64,000 nt of DNA from CAYMZZ01 sp044463125. GTDB taxonomy: Bacteria > Bacteroidota > Bacteroidia > Chitinophagales > Chitinophagaceae. This document shows, in pieces, positions 35,162 to 44,012 of the stretch. The translations under genes and the position numbers were made by a program. Each line of letters starts with the position of its first letter. The stretch's first letter is position 1. The stretch lies in the NCBI GenBank assembly GCA_044463125.1, contig JBIQMS010000007.1, positions 62,001 to 126,000 of the forward strand, in the 5' to 3' direction. The notes under the pieces were generated by a model, which saw only the letters and a program-made list of their open reading frames with translations, searched no databases and was not told where the DNA came from.

Positions 35162-36031
35162 ATGAAGGCTTTAGTTAGCGATATACGAACAAAAGACGGC
35201 AAGCATATTCCCATCTGCACTTATTATCCTGAAAAGGGAAATAATAAGGTGATGGTGATAGCCCCCACCGGCGGCCAGCTCAAAGAGTTTTATGATCCAT
35301 TTGCCCGTTATTGCCAGGATCACGGCTTCGCGGTAATCTGTTTCGATTACCGGGGTATGGGTGAGGCGGCGGGTGACAACCCAAAAGGATATAAGGCCAG
35401 CATGCACCAATGGGCCGTGCAGGATATTGATGCCGTTTTATTACACGCCAAAAAGAGCTTTCCCCTTCATGAGATAATTCATGTGGGTCATTGTATTGGG
35501 GGCGAAATCGTGGGTCTGGCTCAGGCCAGCCAGTACATCAGCCGTCTGGTGCTGATCAATAGCGCACTCTCCTGCAGCCGCTTCTGGCGCTGGCGCGATC
35601 GTTTTCGGGTGATGGGTAACCGCACCATCATCCGGCTTATCAATGCCTGGTATGGTTATTTCCCGCTCCGCAAAATGGGTCATATGTCGAATGTGCCGCG
35701 TGGTGTAATTCACGAATGGGCCAATTGGTGCCAGCATCCCAATGGGCTGTTCGATTCTTATCCCGATAATAATTACCGCAAACTTCAGATTCCGATACTG
35801 TCGTTTTCATTTGCCGACGATTGGCATTGCCCACCTGCGGCCGTGCAGGAATTGCTCCACCATTTCACCGGCGCCACGGTGGAATGGCAGCATTATCAAC
35901 CCAAAGACCTGGGCCTTTCTGCAATTGGGCACATGGGTTTCTTTATTCCCGATAAGATGAAAGACAAACTGTGGGAAAGAGTGGTGGATTGGATGGAGTG
36001 GGACGCGAGAAACGTGAGGCGTGAGGCGTGA
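35162..36031 (+). CDS. Alpha/beta hydrolase with Cys nucleophile
   Basis: A soluble alpha/beta-fold hydrolase related to COG4757. The nucleophile elbow reads GHCIGGE (Cys111) where most relatives, including the paralogue at 37631, have Ser. The acid is likely in SFADDWH and the histidine in AIGHMGFF. Shared blocks with the paralogue are FDYRGMGEAAGD, the NVPRGVIHEWANWC region and the histidine motif. The final NVRREA-stop is written by a CGTGARN array. It may be a dienelactone-hydrolase-like enzyme or an inactive relative; the substrate is unknown. Confidence 0.85.
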   Translation: MKALVSDIRTKDGKHIPICTYYPEKGNNKVMVIAPTGGQLKEFYDPFARYCQDHGFAVICFDYRGMGEAAGDNPKGYKASMHQWAVQDIDAVLLHAKKSFPLHEIIHVGHCIGGEIVGLAQASQYISRLVLINSALSCSRFWRWRDRFRVMGNRTIIRLINAWYGYFPLRKMGHMSNVPRGVIHEWANWCQHPNGLFDSYPDNNYRKLQIPILSFSFADDWHCPPAAVQELLHHFTGATVEWQHYQPKDLGLSAIGHMGFFIPDKMKDKLWERVVDWMEWDARNVRREA

Positions 36032-36387
36032 GGATCGTGAGGCGTGAGGATCGTGAGGCGTGAATCGTGAGGCGTGAGTGGAGTATAGGGTTTAAAGTTA
36101 TGTGGCTGTAAATCTGCGCTTATCTGAAGCTCAAATTCAGAACATCTTTCATGCTTGCTCAGGCTTTTGCCAAACCGAGAGCGTATTACCGCAACGAACG
36201 CAAAGAATTCTTTGCGTTCGTTGCGGTAAAAAACTGTTGCATAACCAACCCTCACCAAAAAAAACGAGATAACATGAATGATTTTCGCACCAGCCACATT
36301 TGACAAACTCATTTCCACAACTTACCTAACCCCTTTAAACCCTAAACCTTAAACTCCGCTCACGCCTCACGATCCTCACGCCTCACG
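36008..36387. repeat. Composite inverted repeat between convergent genes
   Basis: Family A units (36011-36080), a GTTTARR stretch (36087-36098), a unique spacer with a 44-bp palindrome, the complementary arm (36330-36356), then A units on the minus strand (36358-36387). It fills the 351-bp space between the hydrolase and the M23 gene and provides both stop codons. Confidence 0.85.
36186..36229. repeat. Perfect 44-bp palindrome (family D)
   Basis: Each 22-base half is the exact complement of the other, without a loop. The centre is AAAGAATTCTTT and each outer end reads TTACCGCAACG. It belongs to the same family as the hairpins at 16130, 28447, 47870 and 49544. Confidence 0.92.
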
Positions 36388-36994
36388 GTCTCGCATATCG
36401 CTTCATTCCCTTCAAATACCGGATTCCTCTTTTCGTTTCAAAACGCGTAGGCACTTGTTGCCAGCCATTGGCATCGGATTTCCATACCATAAAATGCAGA
36501 TGCGGCAGGGCTGCATAGCCCGTTTTCCCGCTGAGGCCTATTACCTGCCCTTGCTGAACGGTGTCGCCAACAGCAACCAGGGCCCCGTCTTTTTGCAAGT
36601 GCCAGTAGCCGGCGCGGGTGCCGTCTTCATGTTCAATGATGATATTATTGCCATAGCGGCGGTATTTACGGTTCCAGCCACCACGGTCCCCATCTTCCTT
36701 TACCCTTACCACCACTCCGCCTCTTGCCGCGCAAATCTTTGTTCCTCTTTTCATTTTAAAATCGAGGGCCGCGCGCTCGCGGTGTGAGAAGCTGCTGAAA
36801 TAACCCTGTATCATCCGGTAGCGTTTGCCCGATTCATAGGGCAGGGAATACACGTAACTGCTGTCATCTACCAGCTTACCCTTGCGAAGCAGCTTTGTTT
36901 GCTCGCGTAGTGGATTTTGACTCACATAGCAACTGCCAAGTGTGGCTATTATCGCCAGAAGTAATAAAGAAAATATAGATGTTTTTAACGACAC
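36383..36994 (-). CDS. M23 family metallopeptidase, probable lipoprotein or anchored
   Basis: A zinc-dependent peptidoglycan endopeptidase of the LytM type. Residues ~85-175 carry HRERAALDFKMKRG (His and Asp ligands), GNNIIIEHEDGTRAGYWHL and AALPHLHFMVW (HxH). The N-terminus SIFSLLLLAIIATLGSC is a lipoprotein-like signal. The start is GTG 36994, overlapping the TAG of the SRPBCC gene by one base, so the two are translationally coupled. The terminal ARP-stop includes the first CGTGARN unit. Confidence 0.9.
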   Translation of the reverse strand: MSLKTSIFSLLLLAIIATLGSCYVSQNPLREQTKLLRKGKLVDDSSYVYSLPYESGKRYRMIQGYFSSFSHRERAALDFKMKRGTKICAARGGVVVRVKEDGDRGGWNRKYRRYGNNIIIEHEDGTRAGYWHLQKDGALVAVGDTVQQGQVIGLSGKTGYAALPHLHFMVWKSDANGWQQVPTRFETKRGIRYLKGMKRYARP

Positions 36995-37503
36995 TAAATA
37001 AGATTTTTCAAATTTTCGAATGCGGATTCAAACTGGTAGCCCAGGCTTCTGCGAACAAAACCTCCCATCAATCTTGCAAATGGCCAGGGTAGCTGTCCCC
37101 TGTGTTGCCAGCTTATTTCCACTTTATTGGCACCGGTACTTCGAAGGCTGAGCCGGTCCTCTCCATTCATTTTCCAGGGTTTTGTATAGTGTATCAACCA
37201 GTGAATGGCCGAATCGTTCGCCGATTGAAGTACAATCTCACCCGAGCCCGTTTTCTTTCCCTTCCAGCTTAGGCAATGCCCTGCTGTGGCGGCGGCTCCG
37301 CTTACACTTATCTGCACGGTTTCATCACGGGTCATCCAGGGATTCCATTCTGTATAGCGATGAAAGTCGGCAATTATCTGACTAACCGCTTGCGCGCTGG
37401 CGGCCAGCTCTGCCTTTCGCTCCACCACAAAGCGGCCCGGCGCCAAAAGGGTCAATAGCAGGAATAGAAGAAGGAGCCCACCAAATACATAGATAAAAAT
37501 CAT
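36994..37503 (-). CDS. SRPBCC (START-like) family protein with N-terminal membrane anchor
   Basis: A polyketide-cyclase/START-like ligand-binding fold: FVVERKAELAASAQAVSQII, TEWNPWMTRDETVQ, CLSWKGKKTGSGEI and WQHRGQLPWPFARLM. A hydrophobic N-terminus (IFIYVFGGLLLLFLLLTLL) anchors it. The 169 residues match the common Bacteroidota form. The ligand is not known. It is the upstream partner of the M23 peptidase in a two-gene unit. Confidence 0.87.
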   Translation of the reverse strand: MIFIYVFGGLLLLFLLLTLLAPGRFVVERKAELAASAQAVSQIIADFHRYTEWNPWMTRDETVQISVSGAAATAGHCLSWKGKKTGSGEIVLQSANDSAIHWLIHYTKPWKMNGEDRLSLRSTGANKVEISWQHRGQLPWPFARLMGGFVRRSLGYQFESAFENLKNLI

Positions 37504-37630
37504 AGACAGTTATTATGCCGTTCTGGCTTTTCCGGTCTTCGATAGAATTTCGCCGGTCGAAGATACTTAATACCACGTGTGGTGCGGAAGCGGGTGGCTA
37601 GTTGCTTAAAGATTCCCTGAAGTTAGGAAA

Positions 37631-38584
37631 TCATCGCTGTTCGTCCGACTTCTTATCCCGCTCCAGATTGTGGTGGTCCGACAATTTCCCTTTTATCGAA
37701 GCTTTACCTACTTCGGTTTCACTGAACCTTTGTATTTCGAGGAGAATATATTTCCAGAAGCTATCACTAAACTGCCGGGAAAACACTTTGAAGTGCCCCA
37801 CTTTCTTCATACCATAATCCTTTGCCCGGTGTTTGATCATACGTGTACGTGTACCACGATAGAGGGCCATAAGGTCAGTAACGGTTTCGTCGGTTGCGAT
37901 GGGATCATCTTTGAAATAATGCACAATAAACGGTACACGCAGGGGATGAAAATCTTCTTCCGGTATTGATTTGCCCAAATGATCGCCAAAATAGAAAGTG
38001 CTGCGGCACCATTTGCTCCATTGATTGATTACATTTTTGGGCAGGTCTTCCATAATGCGCAGGCGCTTCAGTGGGGCATAACCAAAAAGACGAGTCAGAA
38101 CCGGGTTTATCAGGTACCAAAGCAGGAAAGCCGCCATGGCGTATCTTCTTTTCATTTTCCACCAGGTGCCGGTAGAGCTACCGATACCGATCACTCCTTT
38201 CAACTGGTTGTTGTTGGCAGCAAAGCCTATCAATTGGGTTCCTATGCTATGGCCTACCAGTACGCGTGGCAATGTGGGATAGCGGTCAACGGCATACTGA
38301 ATAGCGGCCACCATATCGAGTTGTCCCCAATCGAGCAGGCTCGCTTGAAAACCCTTCAGGCTATCAGGTCGGCTGCCTCCCACACCACGATAATCATAAC
38401 TCAGCACCATATAACCATGCTCCGCCAGGTAGCGACAGAAATGGGTATAAAATTCTTTCTTAATGGCCGTACCTCCCTGGAAGATGACAAAACCGGCAGG
38501 TTGGCCGGCCGGTTCGAATAAAATCGCGTCCAGTTCAAATCCATCGCTACAGCGTATTTTGTCAGGTCTCCCGGCAGTTTCCAT
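37631..38584 (-). CDS. Alpha/beta hydrolase (Ser nucleophile), paralogue of the gene at 35162
   Basis: The same family as the hydrolase 2 kb to the left. It has YDYRGVGGSRPDSLKGFQAS, VGHSIGTQLIGFAA (Ser113), DLPKNVINQWSKWC, YFKDDPI (acid) and KKVGHFKVF (His). ATG 38584 is preferred to the TTG at 38599. The length is 317 residues. Here the triad Ser-Asp-His is complete, unlike the Cys-containing paralogue. It is a cytoplasmic hydrolase of unknown substrate, divergent from the saccharopine dehydrogenase-like gene. Confidence 0.87.
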   Translation of the reverse strand: METAGRPDKIRCSDGFELDAILFEPAGQPAGFVIFQGGTAIKKEFYTHFCRYLAEHGYMVLSYDYRGVGGSRPDSLKGFQASLLDWGQLDMVAAIQYAVDRYPTLPRVLVGHSIGTQLIGFAANNNQLKGVIGIGSSTGTWWKMKRRYAMAAFLLWYLINPVLTRLFGYAPLKRLRIMEDLPKNVINQWSKWCRSTFYFGDHLGKSIPEEDFHPLRVPFIVHYFKDDPIATDETVTDLMALYRGTRTRMIKHRAKDYGMKKVGHFKVFSRQFSDSFWKYILLEIQRFSETEVGKASIKGKLSDHHNLERDKKSDEQR

Positions 38585-38639
38585 GGCGGAAAAATACAAT
38601 GGATTATTAGGAGTTCCAATGAGAAAAATCAGAAGGGAG

Positions 38640-38719
38640 TTTAAAGTTTAGGGTTTAAGGTTTAATGGAGAAGGTTGAACATACGTGTTCCCTTAAACCT
38701 TAAACTTTAAACCTTAAAC
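38640..38719. repeat. Short GTTTARR inverted pair
   Basis: GTTTAAA-GTTTAGG-GTTTAAG units (38640-38664) and their complement (38692-38719) surround a 27-bp spacer. It is one of the shortest examples of the composite element and lies between divergent genes. Confidence 0.82.
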
Positions 38720-38752
38720 AATTCTCTATCTTGCCTCCAAACAGAACGCCAT

Positions 38753-39883
38753 ATGAAGAAGATTACCGTGCTGGGTGCAGGAATGGTAGGCAGCGCCATT
38801 GCTAAAGACCTGTCGACTGATTTTGAGGTAACCAGTGTGGATATAAGTGATCAAAACCTGGCGACCCTGGCCCAGACCCATCCTTCCATCAAAACCCGGG
38901 TGGCCGATCTGCAGGATTATGCGGCTTACCCCAAGCTGTTGCAGGGAGCCGATTTTGTGGTGACGGCCGTACCGGGGTTTATGGGTTATAAGACCCTGGA
39001 AGCCGTGATTTTGGCGGGCAAGAATGCCGTGGACATCTCTTTTTTCCCCGAAAATGCCCTGCAACTCGATGCTTTGGCCAGGGAAAAGCAGGTAACTGTA
39101 ATTACCGACTGCGGGGTAGCGCCTGGCATGAGCAACCTGATCCTTGGTCGTTATAATAAGGCCATGCTGGTGGAAAAATTTCTGTGCTATGTGGGAGGCC
39201 TGCCCAAAAATCCCCAACCTCCTTTCTTTTACAAAGCCCCCTTTTCGCCGGTGGATGTGCTGGAGGAATATACCCGCCCCGCCCGCCTGCAGATCGACGG
39301 CCAAACGGTTACCCGCCCGGCCCTGAGCGATTGCGAAACTATCAGGCTGGAACCTGTCGGTGAGTTGGAGGCATTCAATACCGACGGACTGCGGTCCCTG
39401 CTCATCACCATGGGGCATATACCCCTGATGTTGGAAAAAACATTACGCTTTCCTGGTCATTGCGATCTCATTATAGCCCTGCAACAGGCGGGATTTTTTG
39501 GTGAGAAGCCCGTAACGGTCAAAGGACAAAGCCTGCGACCTATTGATATGAGCACGGTATTGCTGCTGGATCAATGGAAACTGCAACCCGGCGAGGCGGA
39601 GTTTACTATAATGCAGGTAATAGTGGAAGGAGAAGGCAAGCGGGTAGAGTATAATCTGTACGACGAGTATGATGCTGTAAACAATATCAGCTCCATGGCC
39701 CGCACCACGGGCTATACCTGCACCGCAGCGGTGAATCTTTTGGACCAGGGATTGTTTTCCAGCAAGGGCGTATTTCCTCCCGAGATCCTGGGAGCCGATG
39801 AAAAATGCTTTGATTTTATTTTACAATACCTGAAGGAACGGAAAGTTATATGGCAAAAAAAAGAGACCCTAAAGTCTCTATAA
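38753..39883 (+). CDS. Saccharopine dehydrogenase family protein
   Basis: An NAD(P)-binding enzyme with VLGAGMVGSAIAKDL at residues 6-20, then DFVVTAVPGFMGYKTLEA and ITDCGVAPGMSNLILG, which are characteristic of Lys9/saccharopine reductase-like proteins. The length of 376 residues fits the bacterial form. Possible roles are lysine metabolism or carboxyspermidine-type reductive condensation; partner genes are not nearby. It is followed by a strong bidirectional terminator. Confidence 0.9.
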   Translation: MKKITVLGAGMVGSAIAKDLSTDFEVTSVDISDQNLATLAQTHPSIKTRVADLQDYAAYPKLLQGADFVVTAVPGFMGYKTLEAVILAGKNAVDISFFPENALQLDALAREKQVTVITDCGVAPGMSNLILGRYNKAMLVEKFLCYVGGLPKNPQPPFFYKAPFSPVDVLEEYTRPARLQIDGQTVTRPALSDCETIRLEPVGELEAFNTDGLRSLLITMGHIPLMLEKTLRFPGHCDLIIALQQAGFFGEKPVTVKGQSLRPIDMSTVLLLDQWKLQPGEAEFTIMQVIVEGEGKRVEYNLYDEYDAVNNISSMARTTGYTCTAAVNLLDQGLFSSKGVFPPEILGADEKCFDFILQYLKERKVIWQKKETLKSL

Positions 39884-39905
39884 ATTAAACCCTTCCGATA
39901 TCTAC

Positions 39906-39938
39906 CTTTTTTAACCAGCCGAAGGCTGGTTAAAAAAG
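39906..39938. terminator. Bidirectional intrinsic terminator
   Basis: A perfect 15-bp stem (CTTTTTTAACCAGCC and complement) with GAA loop. The A/T runs make it work in both directions, between the convergent saccharopine dehydrogenase-like and nfu genes. Confidence 0.9.
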
Positions 39939-39939
39939 A

Positions 39940-40536
39940 TTATTCTGAGATCGCTACCACTTCTTTCACTTCCGGAATCATGCGTTTCATCATGCCTTCA
40001 ATACCGGCTTTGAGGGTGATCATGCTGCTGGGGCAACCGCTGCAGGCGCCCTGCATGCTTAGGTTTACGGTGCCATCTTCATAGCTTTTGAACTGAATGG
40101 CGCCGCCATCCATTTCTACGGCAGGGCGTACATGGTTATCGAGCAGTTCCTTAATGCGTTTCACCACATCATCGTCATCAGCGCTTACTTCATTGCTGCT
40201 GGCCGGGCGTGTGGCGGCCAGTTCTTCTTCATTCACCACAGGCTTGCCTTCTTCCAGGTAATCCTTCAGAAACTGACGAATGCTGGGAATTACGTCCTGC
40301 CACTCAGTTTCAGAAGTTTTAGTGAGGGTTACAAAATTGCTGGCCACAAATACCGCCTTGATAAAGGGGAATCCAAACAATTCGGTTGCGAGCGGTGAGG
40401 GTTTGGCGCTCTCCACGTCGGGGAAATCCACACTCTTACCGGGATACAGGAGCTTGTTGGCCACAAACTTCATGGTCTCGGGGTTGGGTGTCATTTCCGT
40501 ATAGATGCTGATCATCGGGTTACCTGTCTTAATCAT
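39940..40536 (-). CDS. NifU/Nfu family iron-sulphur carrier
   Basis: Delivers Fe-S clusters to target proteins. The N-terminal Nfu_N domain (YTEMTPNPETMKFVANK, FGFPFIKAVFVASNFVTLTK) precedes the NifU domain (VKRIKELLDNHVRPAVEMDGG) with the cluster-binding GACSGCPSS. The length of 198 residues and domain order are normal. The ATG at 40536 fits. The stop lies only two bases from the terminator. Confidence 0.94.
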   Translation of the reverse strand: MIKTGNPMISIYTEMTPNPETMKFVANKLLYPGKSVDFPDVESAKPSPLATELFGFPFIKAVFVASNFVTLTKTSETEWQDVIPSIRQFLKDYLEEGKPVVNEEELAATRPASSNEVSADDDDVVKRIKELLDNHVRPAVEMDGGAIQFKSYEDGTVNLSMQGACSGCPSSMITLKAGIEGMMKRMIPEVKEVVAISE

Positions 40537-40615
40537 AGTTGAAATATTTAGCGCGATACCGCGTACCGCAACTGCAAAATTAACAAGAAAAAATGGCTTA
40601 AGTTCAGCGGGTGCT

Positions 40616-41338
40616 TTATTCGCGGAATCGGCCTGTTTTTTTCATCACCCGGATCAGGATATAGAGCAGCACCAGGGCCCCCAGCACTATGCCTATCAAC
40701 AAGTTGCGCCAATCTTTATCGTAGCCCGTAAGCTGGGGATAGTTGAGGAAAAGCAACAGGGCAATACCCACCAGCCAGATAAACTGGGTAGTATGCTCCT
40801 TCAGAATCCATCTTTTCCAGTTAAACTCCATACTGCCCAGCGTGGCCAGCAAGCCTGATACGCGCGGCATCCATCGGTTTACATCCTTACAATACAGATC
40901 GAAACCGGGACCAAATTTGTTGCGAAGGAAATTTTCTTCGGCCATCACGATGGCCTGGTAAATGAACAGGAAGATGGGGATCACGATGGCCACATAAACC
41001 AGCGAATTGGCCAGTATGCCCACACCCAGCAGCATGAGAATATTCCCCACGTACAGCGGGTTGCGTACATGGCGGAAAATGCCCTCCGTCACCAATCCTT
41101 CGGCATAAGGCTTGCCCTCCTTACCACCACGCACAATATAAGCCAGCCCAATGGTAGCACCGCGAATCAATTGCCCCAGCACGGTTACGAAAAGTCCGAT
41201 AGCAATGGGCCAGACATAATAGGATTCGCCCATGCTGGCCGGTCCGAACAAAGGCCAGGAGGGAATAAACAGCGCGGCATAAAAGAGGATAAAGATCCAG
41301 TTGCGATACTTAAAAAAGAAATTGCCGATGGCTACCAT
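40616..41338 (-). CDS. Isoprenylcysteine carboxyl-methyltransferase-family membrane protein
   Basis: An integral membrane methyltransferase-type protein with about six helices. The SAM-binding signature is visible: EGIFRHVRNPLYVGNILML, followed by AEENFLRNKFGPGFDLYCKDVNRWMP. Bacterial members methylate small molecules or lipids; the substrate is unknown. The length is 240 residues. It lies 28 bp downstream of cmoA on the same strand, so co-transcription is likely. Confidence 0.87.
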   Translation of the reverse strand: MVAIGNFFFKYRNWIFILFYAALFIPSWPLFGPASMGESYYVWPIAIGLFVTVLGQLIRGATIGLAYIVRGGKEGKPYAEGLVTEGIFRHVRNPLYVGNILMLLGVGILANSLVYVAIVIPIFLFIYQAIVMAEENFLRNKFGPGFDLYCKDVNRWMPRVSGLLATLGSMEFNWKRWILKEHTTQFIWLVGIALLLFLNYPQLTGYDKDWRNLLIGIVLGALVLLYILIRVMKKTGRFRE

Positions 41339-41365
41339 GAATTGCGGAGGATATGAATTGATAAA

Positions 41366-42094
41366 TTATTTTTTTACTGCTACCAGTCCTGCGAAATTGT
41401 ACCATTTGAAAAAAACTTCGCAATGTGCAAAGCCCTGATCGCGGAGCAGGGAAATATTTTCGCTGAGCTTATATGGAATCAACACATTTTCCAGTGCTTC
41501 CCTTTTCTGGGAAATCTCCAGCTCGCTGTATTGATTACGGCGTTTGTAATTGTAATAATAACGGATGAAATCGCGATTGAAACGGCTCTCTTCCGCCAAT
41601 ATCTTTTCAATCAAAATCAGCGCGCCTCCGGGACGGAGTCCATTATAGATATCCCTCACCAGTCTTTCCCGATAAATGGGCCGCACAAATTGCAGCGTAA
41701 GGCAAAGCACCACCACGCTGGCATTGTCGACGGCAACACCCTGGTTCAGGTCGGCACATCGAAGGTCGTAATTGCGGGTGAAACCGATTTCGATCAGTTT
41801 CGATTTACACTTGTCGAGCATTTCCTGCGAATCATCAATCCCCACAAAGCGGATATTGGGATTAACGAGCGTATCCATACCAATCATGGTAGTGCCGGTG
41901 CTGCAGCCCAGGTCGTACACATCGCTGCCCTCCACGGCATGGTCGGCGGCGATTTCCGCCATCATGCGTTGCATTTCACCATAAAAGGGAACCGAACGGT
42001 TCACCATATCGTCGAACACGCTGGCTACATTGGCGCCAAACTTGAAATCGCTTACTTTTTCTATTTCGCCCTTAAAAACTTCATCTTTGCCCAT
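41366..42094 (-). CDS. cmoA: Carboxy-S-adenosyl-L-methionine synthase
   Basis: Makes carboxy-SAM from SAM and prephenate for the wobble-uridine modification cmo5U in tRNA. Motifs: VFDDMVNRSVPFYGEMQRM, VYDLGCSTGTTM (SAM site), VVVLCLTLQFV and LIEKILAEESRFN. The 242-residue length is normal. The partner CmoB is not in the window. It is transcribed ahead of the ICMT-like gene and is divergent from the ArsC-like gene. Confidence 0.95.
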   Translation of the reverse strand: MGKDEVFKGEIEKVSDFKFGANVASVFDDMVNRSVPFYGEMQRMMAEIAADHAVEGSDVYDLGCSTGTTMIGMDTLVNPNIRFVGIDDSQEMLDKCKSKLIEIGFTRNYDLRCADLNQGVAVDNASVVVLCLTLQFVRPIYRERLVRDIYNGLRPGGALILIEKILAEESRFNRDFIRYYYNYKRRNQYSELEISQKREALENVLIPYKLSENISLLRDQGFAHCEVFFKWYNFAGLVAVKK

Positions 42095-42175
42095 AGCGGT
42101 AATATTAATAAGAGCACAAAGTAAAGCAATTTACAGGGTTGCCGAACCAGCAAAGACGATAGTTGTAATTAAAGC

Positions 42176-42529
42176 ATGAAGAAAATTTACCATCTGGCCA
42201 ATTGCACTACCTGCCAGGCCATTATTAAAGAAACAGGCATAGAGAAGGCGGGACTGGAAATGCAGGACATCAAAACAGAGAAAATTACGCCCGCCCAACT
42301 CGATGAAATGAAAACCCTGAGTGGCAGCTATGAATCGCTCTTCAGCCGCCGCGCCATCAAGTACCGGGAACTGGGATTGAAAGATCAGACGCTCACAGAA
42401 AAAGATTATCGCCGCCTGATCCTCGAAGAATACACATTTCTGAAAAGACCCGTGGTAATCCTGAACAACAAAATTTTTGTGGGTAGCGAAAAGAAAAAGG
42501 TGGAAGCTCTAAAGAAGGCACTGTCCTGA
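42176..42529 (+). CDS. ArsC/Spx family (arsenate reductase-like) protein
   Basis: A thioredoxin-fold protein of 117 residues. The active-site region is HLANCTTCQAIIKETG (Cys10 and Cys13), and the C-terminal RPVVILNNKIFVGSE is typical. Only part of the arsenate-binding arginine set is evident, and no ars operon is nearby. Arsenate reduction is therefore uncertain; many Bacteroidota members are uncharacterised. Its stop abuts the stop of the convergent MFS gene with no gap. Confidence 0.88.
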   Translation: MKKIYHLANCTTCQAIIKETGIEKAGLEMQDIKTEKITPAQLDEMKTLSGSYESLFSRRAIKYRELGLKDQTLTEKDYRRLILEEYTFLKRPVVILNNKIFVGSEKKKVEALKKALS

Positions 42530-43801
42530 TCAATGCCCCATCAGCAATGGAGCGTCTTCGGTATTTTCAGCTACCGAAGCTATATCCTTGTTGGGTGTTT
42601 GCCGTTTAAATACCCGGTAAGTAATCCAGATGCTGATCACCATCAGCAATCCGCCTAATAAAAAATGCGCGCCGGGGAAGAAAACAGGTGCCGTGGGTTT
42701 TGAAAAATAGAAAAACAGGTTATTCATCAGCAGCGGACCCACAATGGCGGTAAGGCTCATGAGGCTGGTGAGTGCGCCCTGCAAAGCGCCCTGCTCGCTG
42801 GGCTGCACCAGGCCGGCAATGCTGCTCTGCAAAGCGGGTCCCGCAATACCACCCAGGCAATAGGGTACCAGGAATGCAAACATCATCCAGGTTTCCGTGG
42901 CAAAAGCCATCAATACCAGACCCAGGCCATAGAGCGCCAAACCGAGATAAGTGCTTTTTTCATTACCCAGGCGGGGGTTCACCACGCGCGTAAGGCCCGC
43001 TTGCACCAGGCCTACCAACAATCCTACCACCGCGAGGCTCAGCCCCACCATTTTCTCCGACCATTGTAATTGATCCATGGTAAAGAAGTTCCAGGTGGCC
43101 TGCACCGCCTGGGCGGCGAGATAGATCAGGAAAAAGGCGAAGGACAAACCCAGAATAGTACGATGCGATTTTAGGAAGAGCAGTGACCCAATGGGATTGG
43201 CGCGCTTCCATTCAAATTTGCGCCGGTTCTCTACCGGCAATGATTCAGGTAAAATGAAATAACCATACAGGCAATTGACGAGGCAAAGCGCCGCCGCCGC
43301 ATAGAAAGGCGCGCGGATTCCCCACACGGCCAACAAACCGCCGATGGCGGGTCCGAGTATAAAGCCCACGCCGAAAGCGGCACCGATCAATCCAAAATTT
43401 TTGGTGCGGGTTTCGGGCGTGCTTACATCGGCTATATAAGCGGCGGCCGTTGTGAAGCTGGCACCGGTGATGCCGGCAATAATTCGACCCACGAATAACC
43501 AACCATAAGTCGGTGCGAGTGCCAGGAAAAGATAATCGATACCAAAACCAAGCAGTGATAATAACAGAACGGGTCGCCGTCCGTAGCGATCGCTGAGATT
43601 GCCGATCATGGGAGCAAACAGAAACTGCACGGCCGCATATACACTCAGCAGCCAGGCGCCATAAGAGCTGGCTTCATTAAAACTTATGCCCTTGAGCTCC
43701 GATATAAGTCCGGGCATTACGGGAATAATCAGTCCGAGACCCATCACATCAATCAGCAGGGTGACGAAGATGAAGCCAATGGCTGCCTGTCGGTTTTGCA
43801 T
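42530..43801 (-). CDS. MFS transporter, TetA-like (TCR/Tet family)
   Basis: A 12-helix proton-coupled exporter. Motif A is GNLSDRYGRRPVLLLSLLG between helices 2 and 3, and motif C-like GAAFGVGFILGPAIGGLL lies in helix 5. LIDVMGLGLIIPVMPGLI at the start is typical of Tet-type exporters. The length is 423 residues. Sequence class alone does not prove tetracycline export. It is a single gene, with no TetR-like regulator seen. Confidence 0.9.
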   Translation of the reverse strand: MQNRQAAIGFIFVTLLIDVMGLGLIIPVMPGLISELKGISFNEASSYGAWLLSVYAAVQFLFAPMIGNLSDRYGRRPVLLLSLLGFGIDYLFLALAPTYGWLFVGRIIAGITGASFTTAAAYIADVSTPETRTKNFGLIGAAFGVGFILGPAIGGLLAVWGIRAPFYAAAALCLVNCLYGYFILPESLPVENRRKFEWKRANPIGSLLFLKSHRTILGLSFAFFLIYLAAQAVQATWNFFTMDQLQWSEKMVGLSLAVVGLLVGLVQAGLTRVVNPRLGNEKSTYLGLALYGLGLVLMAFATETWMMFAFLVPYCLGGIAGPALQSSIAGLVQPSEQGALQGALTSLMSLTAIVGPLLMNNLFFYFSKPTAPVFFPGAHFLLGGLLMVISIWITYRVFKRQTPNKDIASVAENTEDAPLLMGH

Positions 43802-44012
43802 ATAACTATTTGAAAGGGAGGCAGCAAAAATGGATGTTTTTTTTCTTAGCGACCGTTAGTTTTCGGTAAACAGGCATGTTTTTCGCCATAGATATTAACA
43901 ATTCGGGGGTCAATTGCTGTTCCCGATGGTTTATATTTGCGGCCTTACCACTGCCACACCGAGTTTGCAGTTAAGGCTTTTCAATCCATTGTTCATCTCA
44001 AAACCAGGTGTA

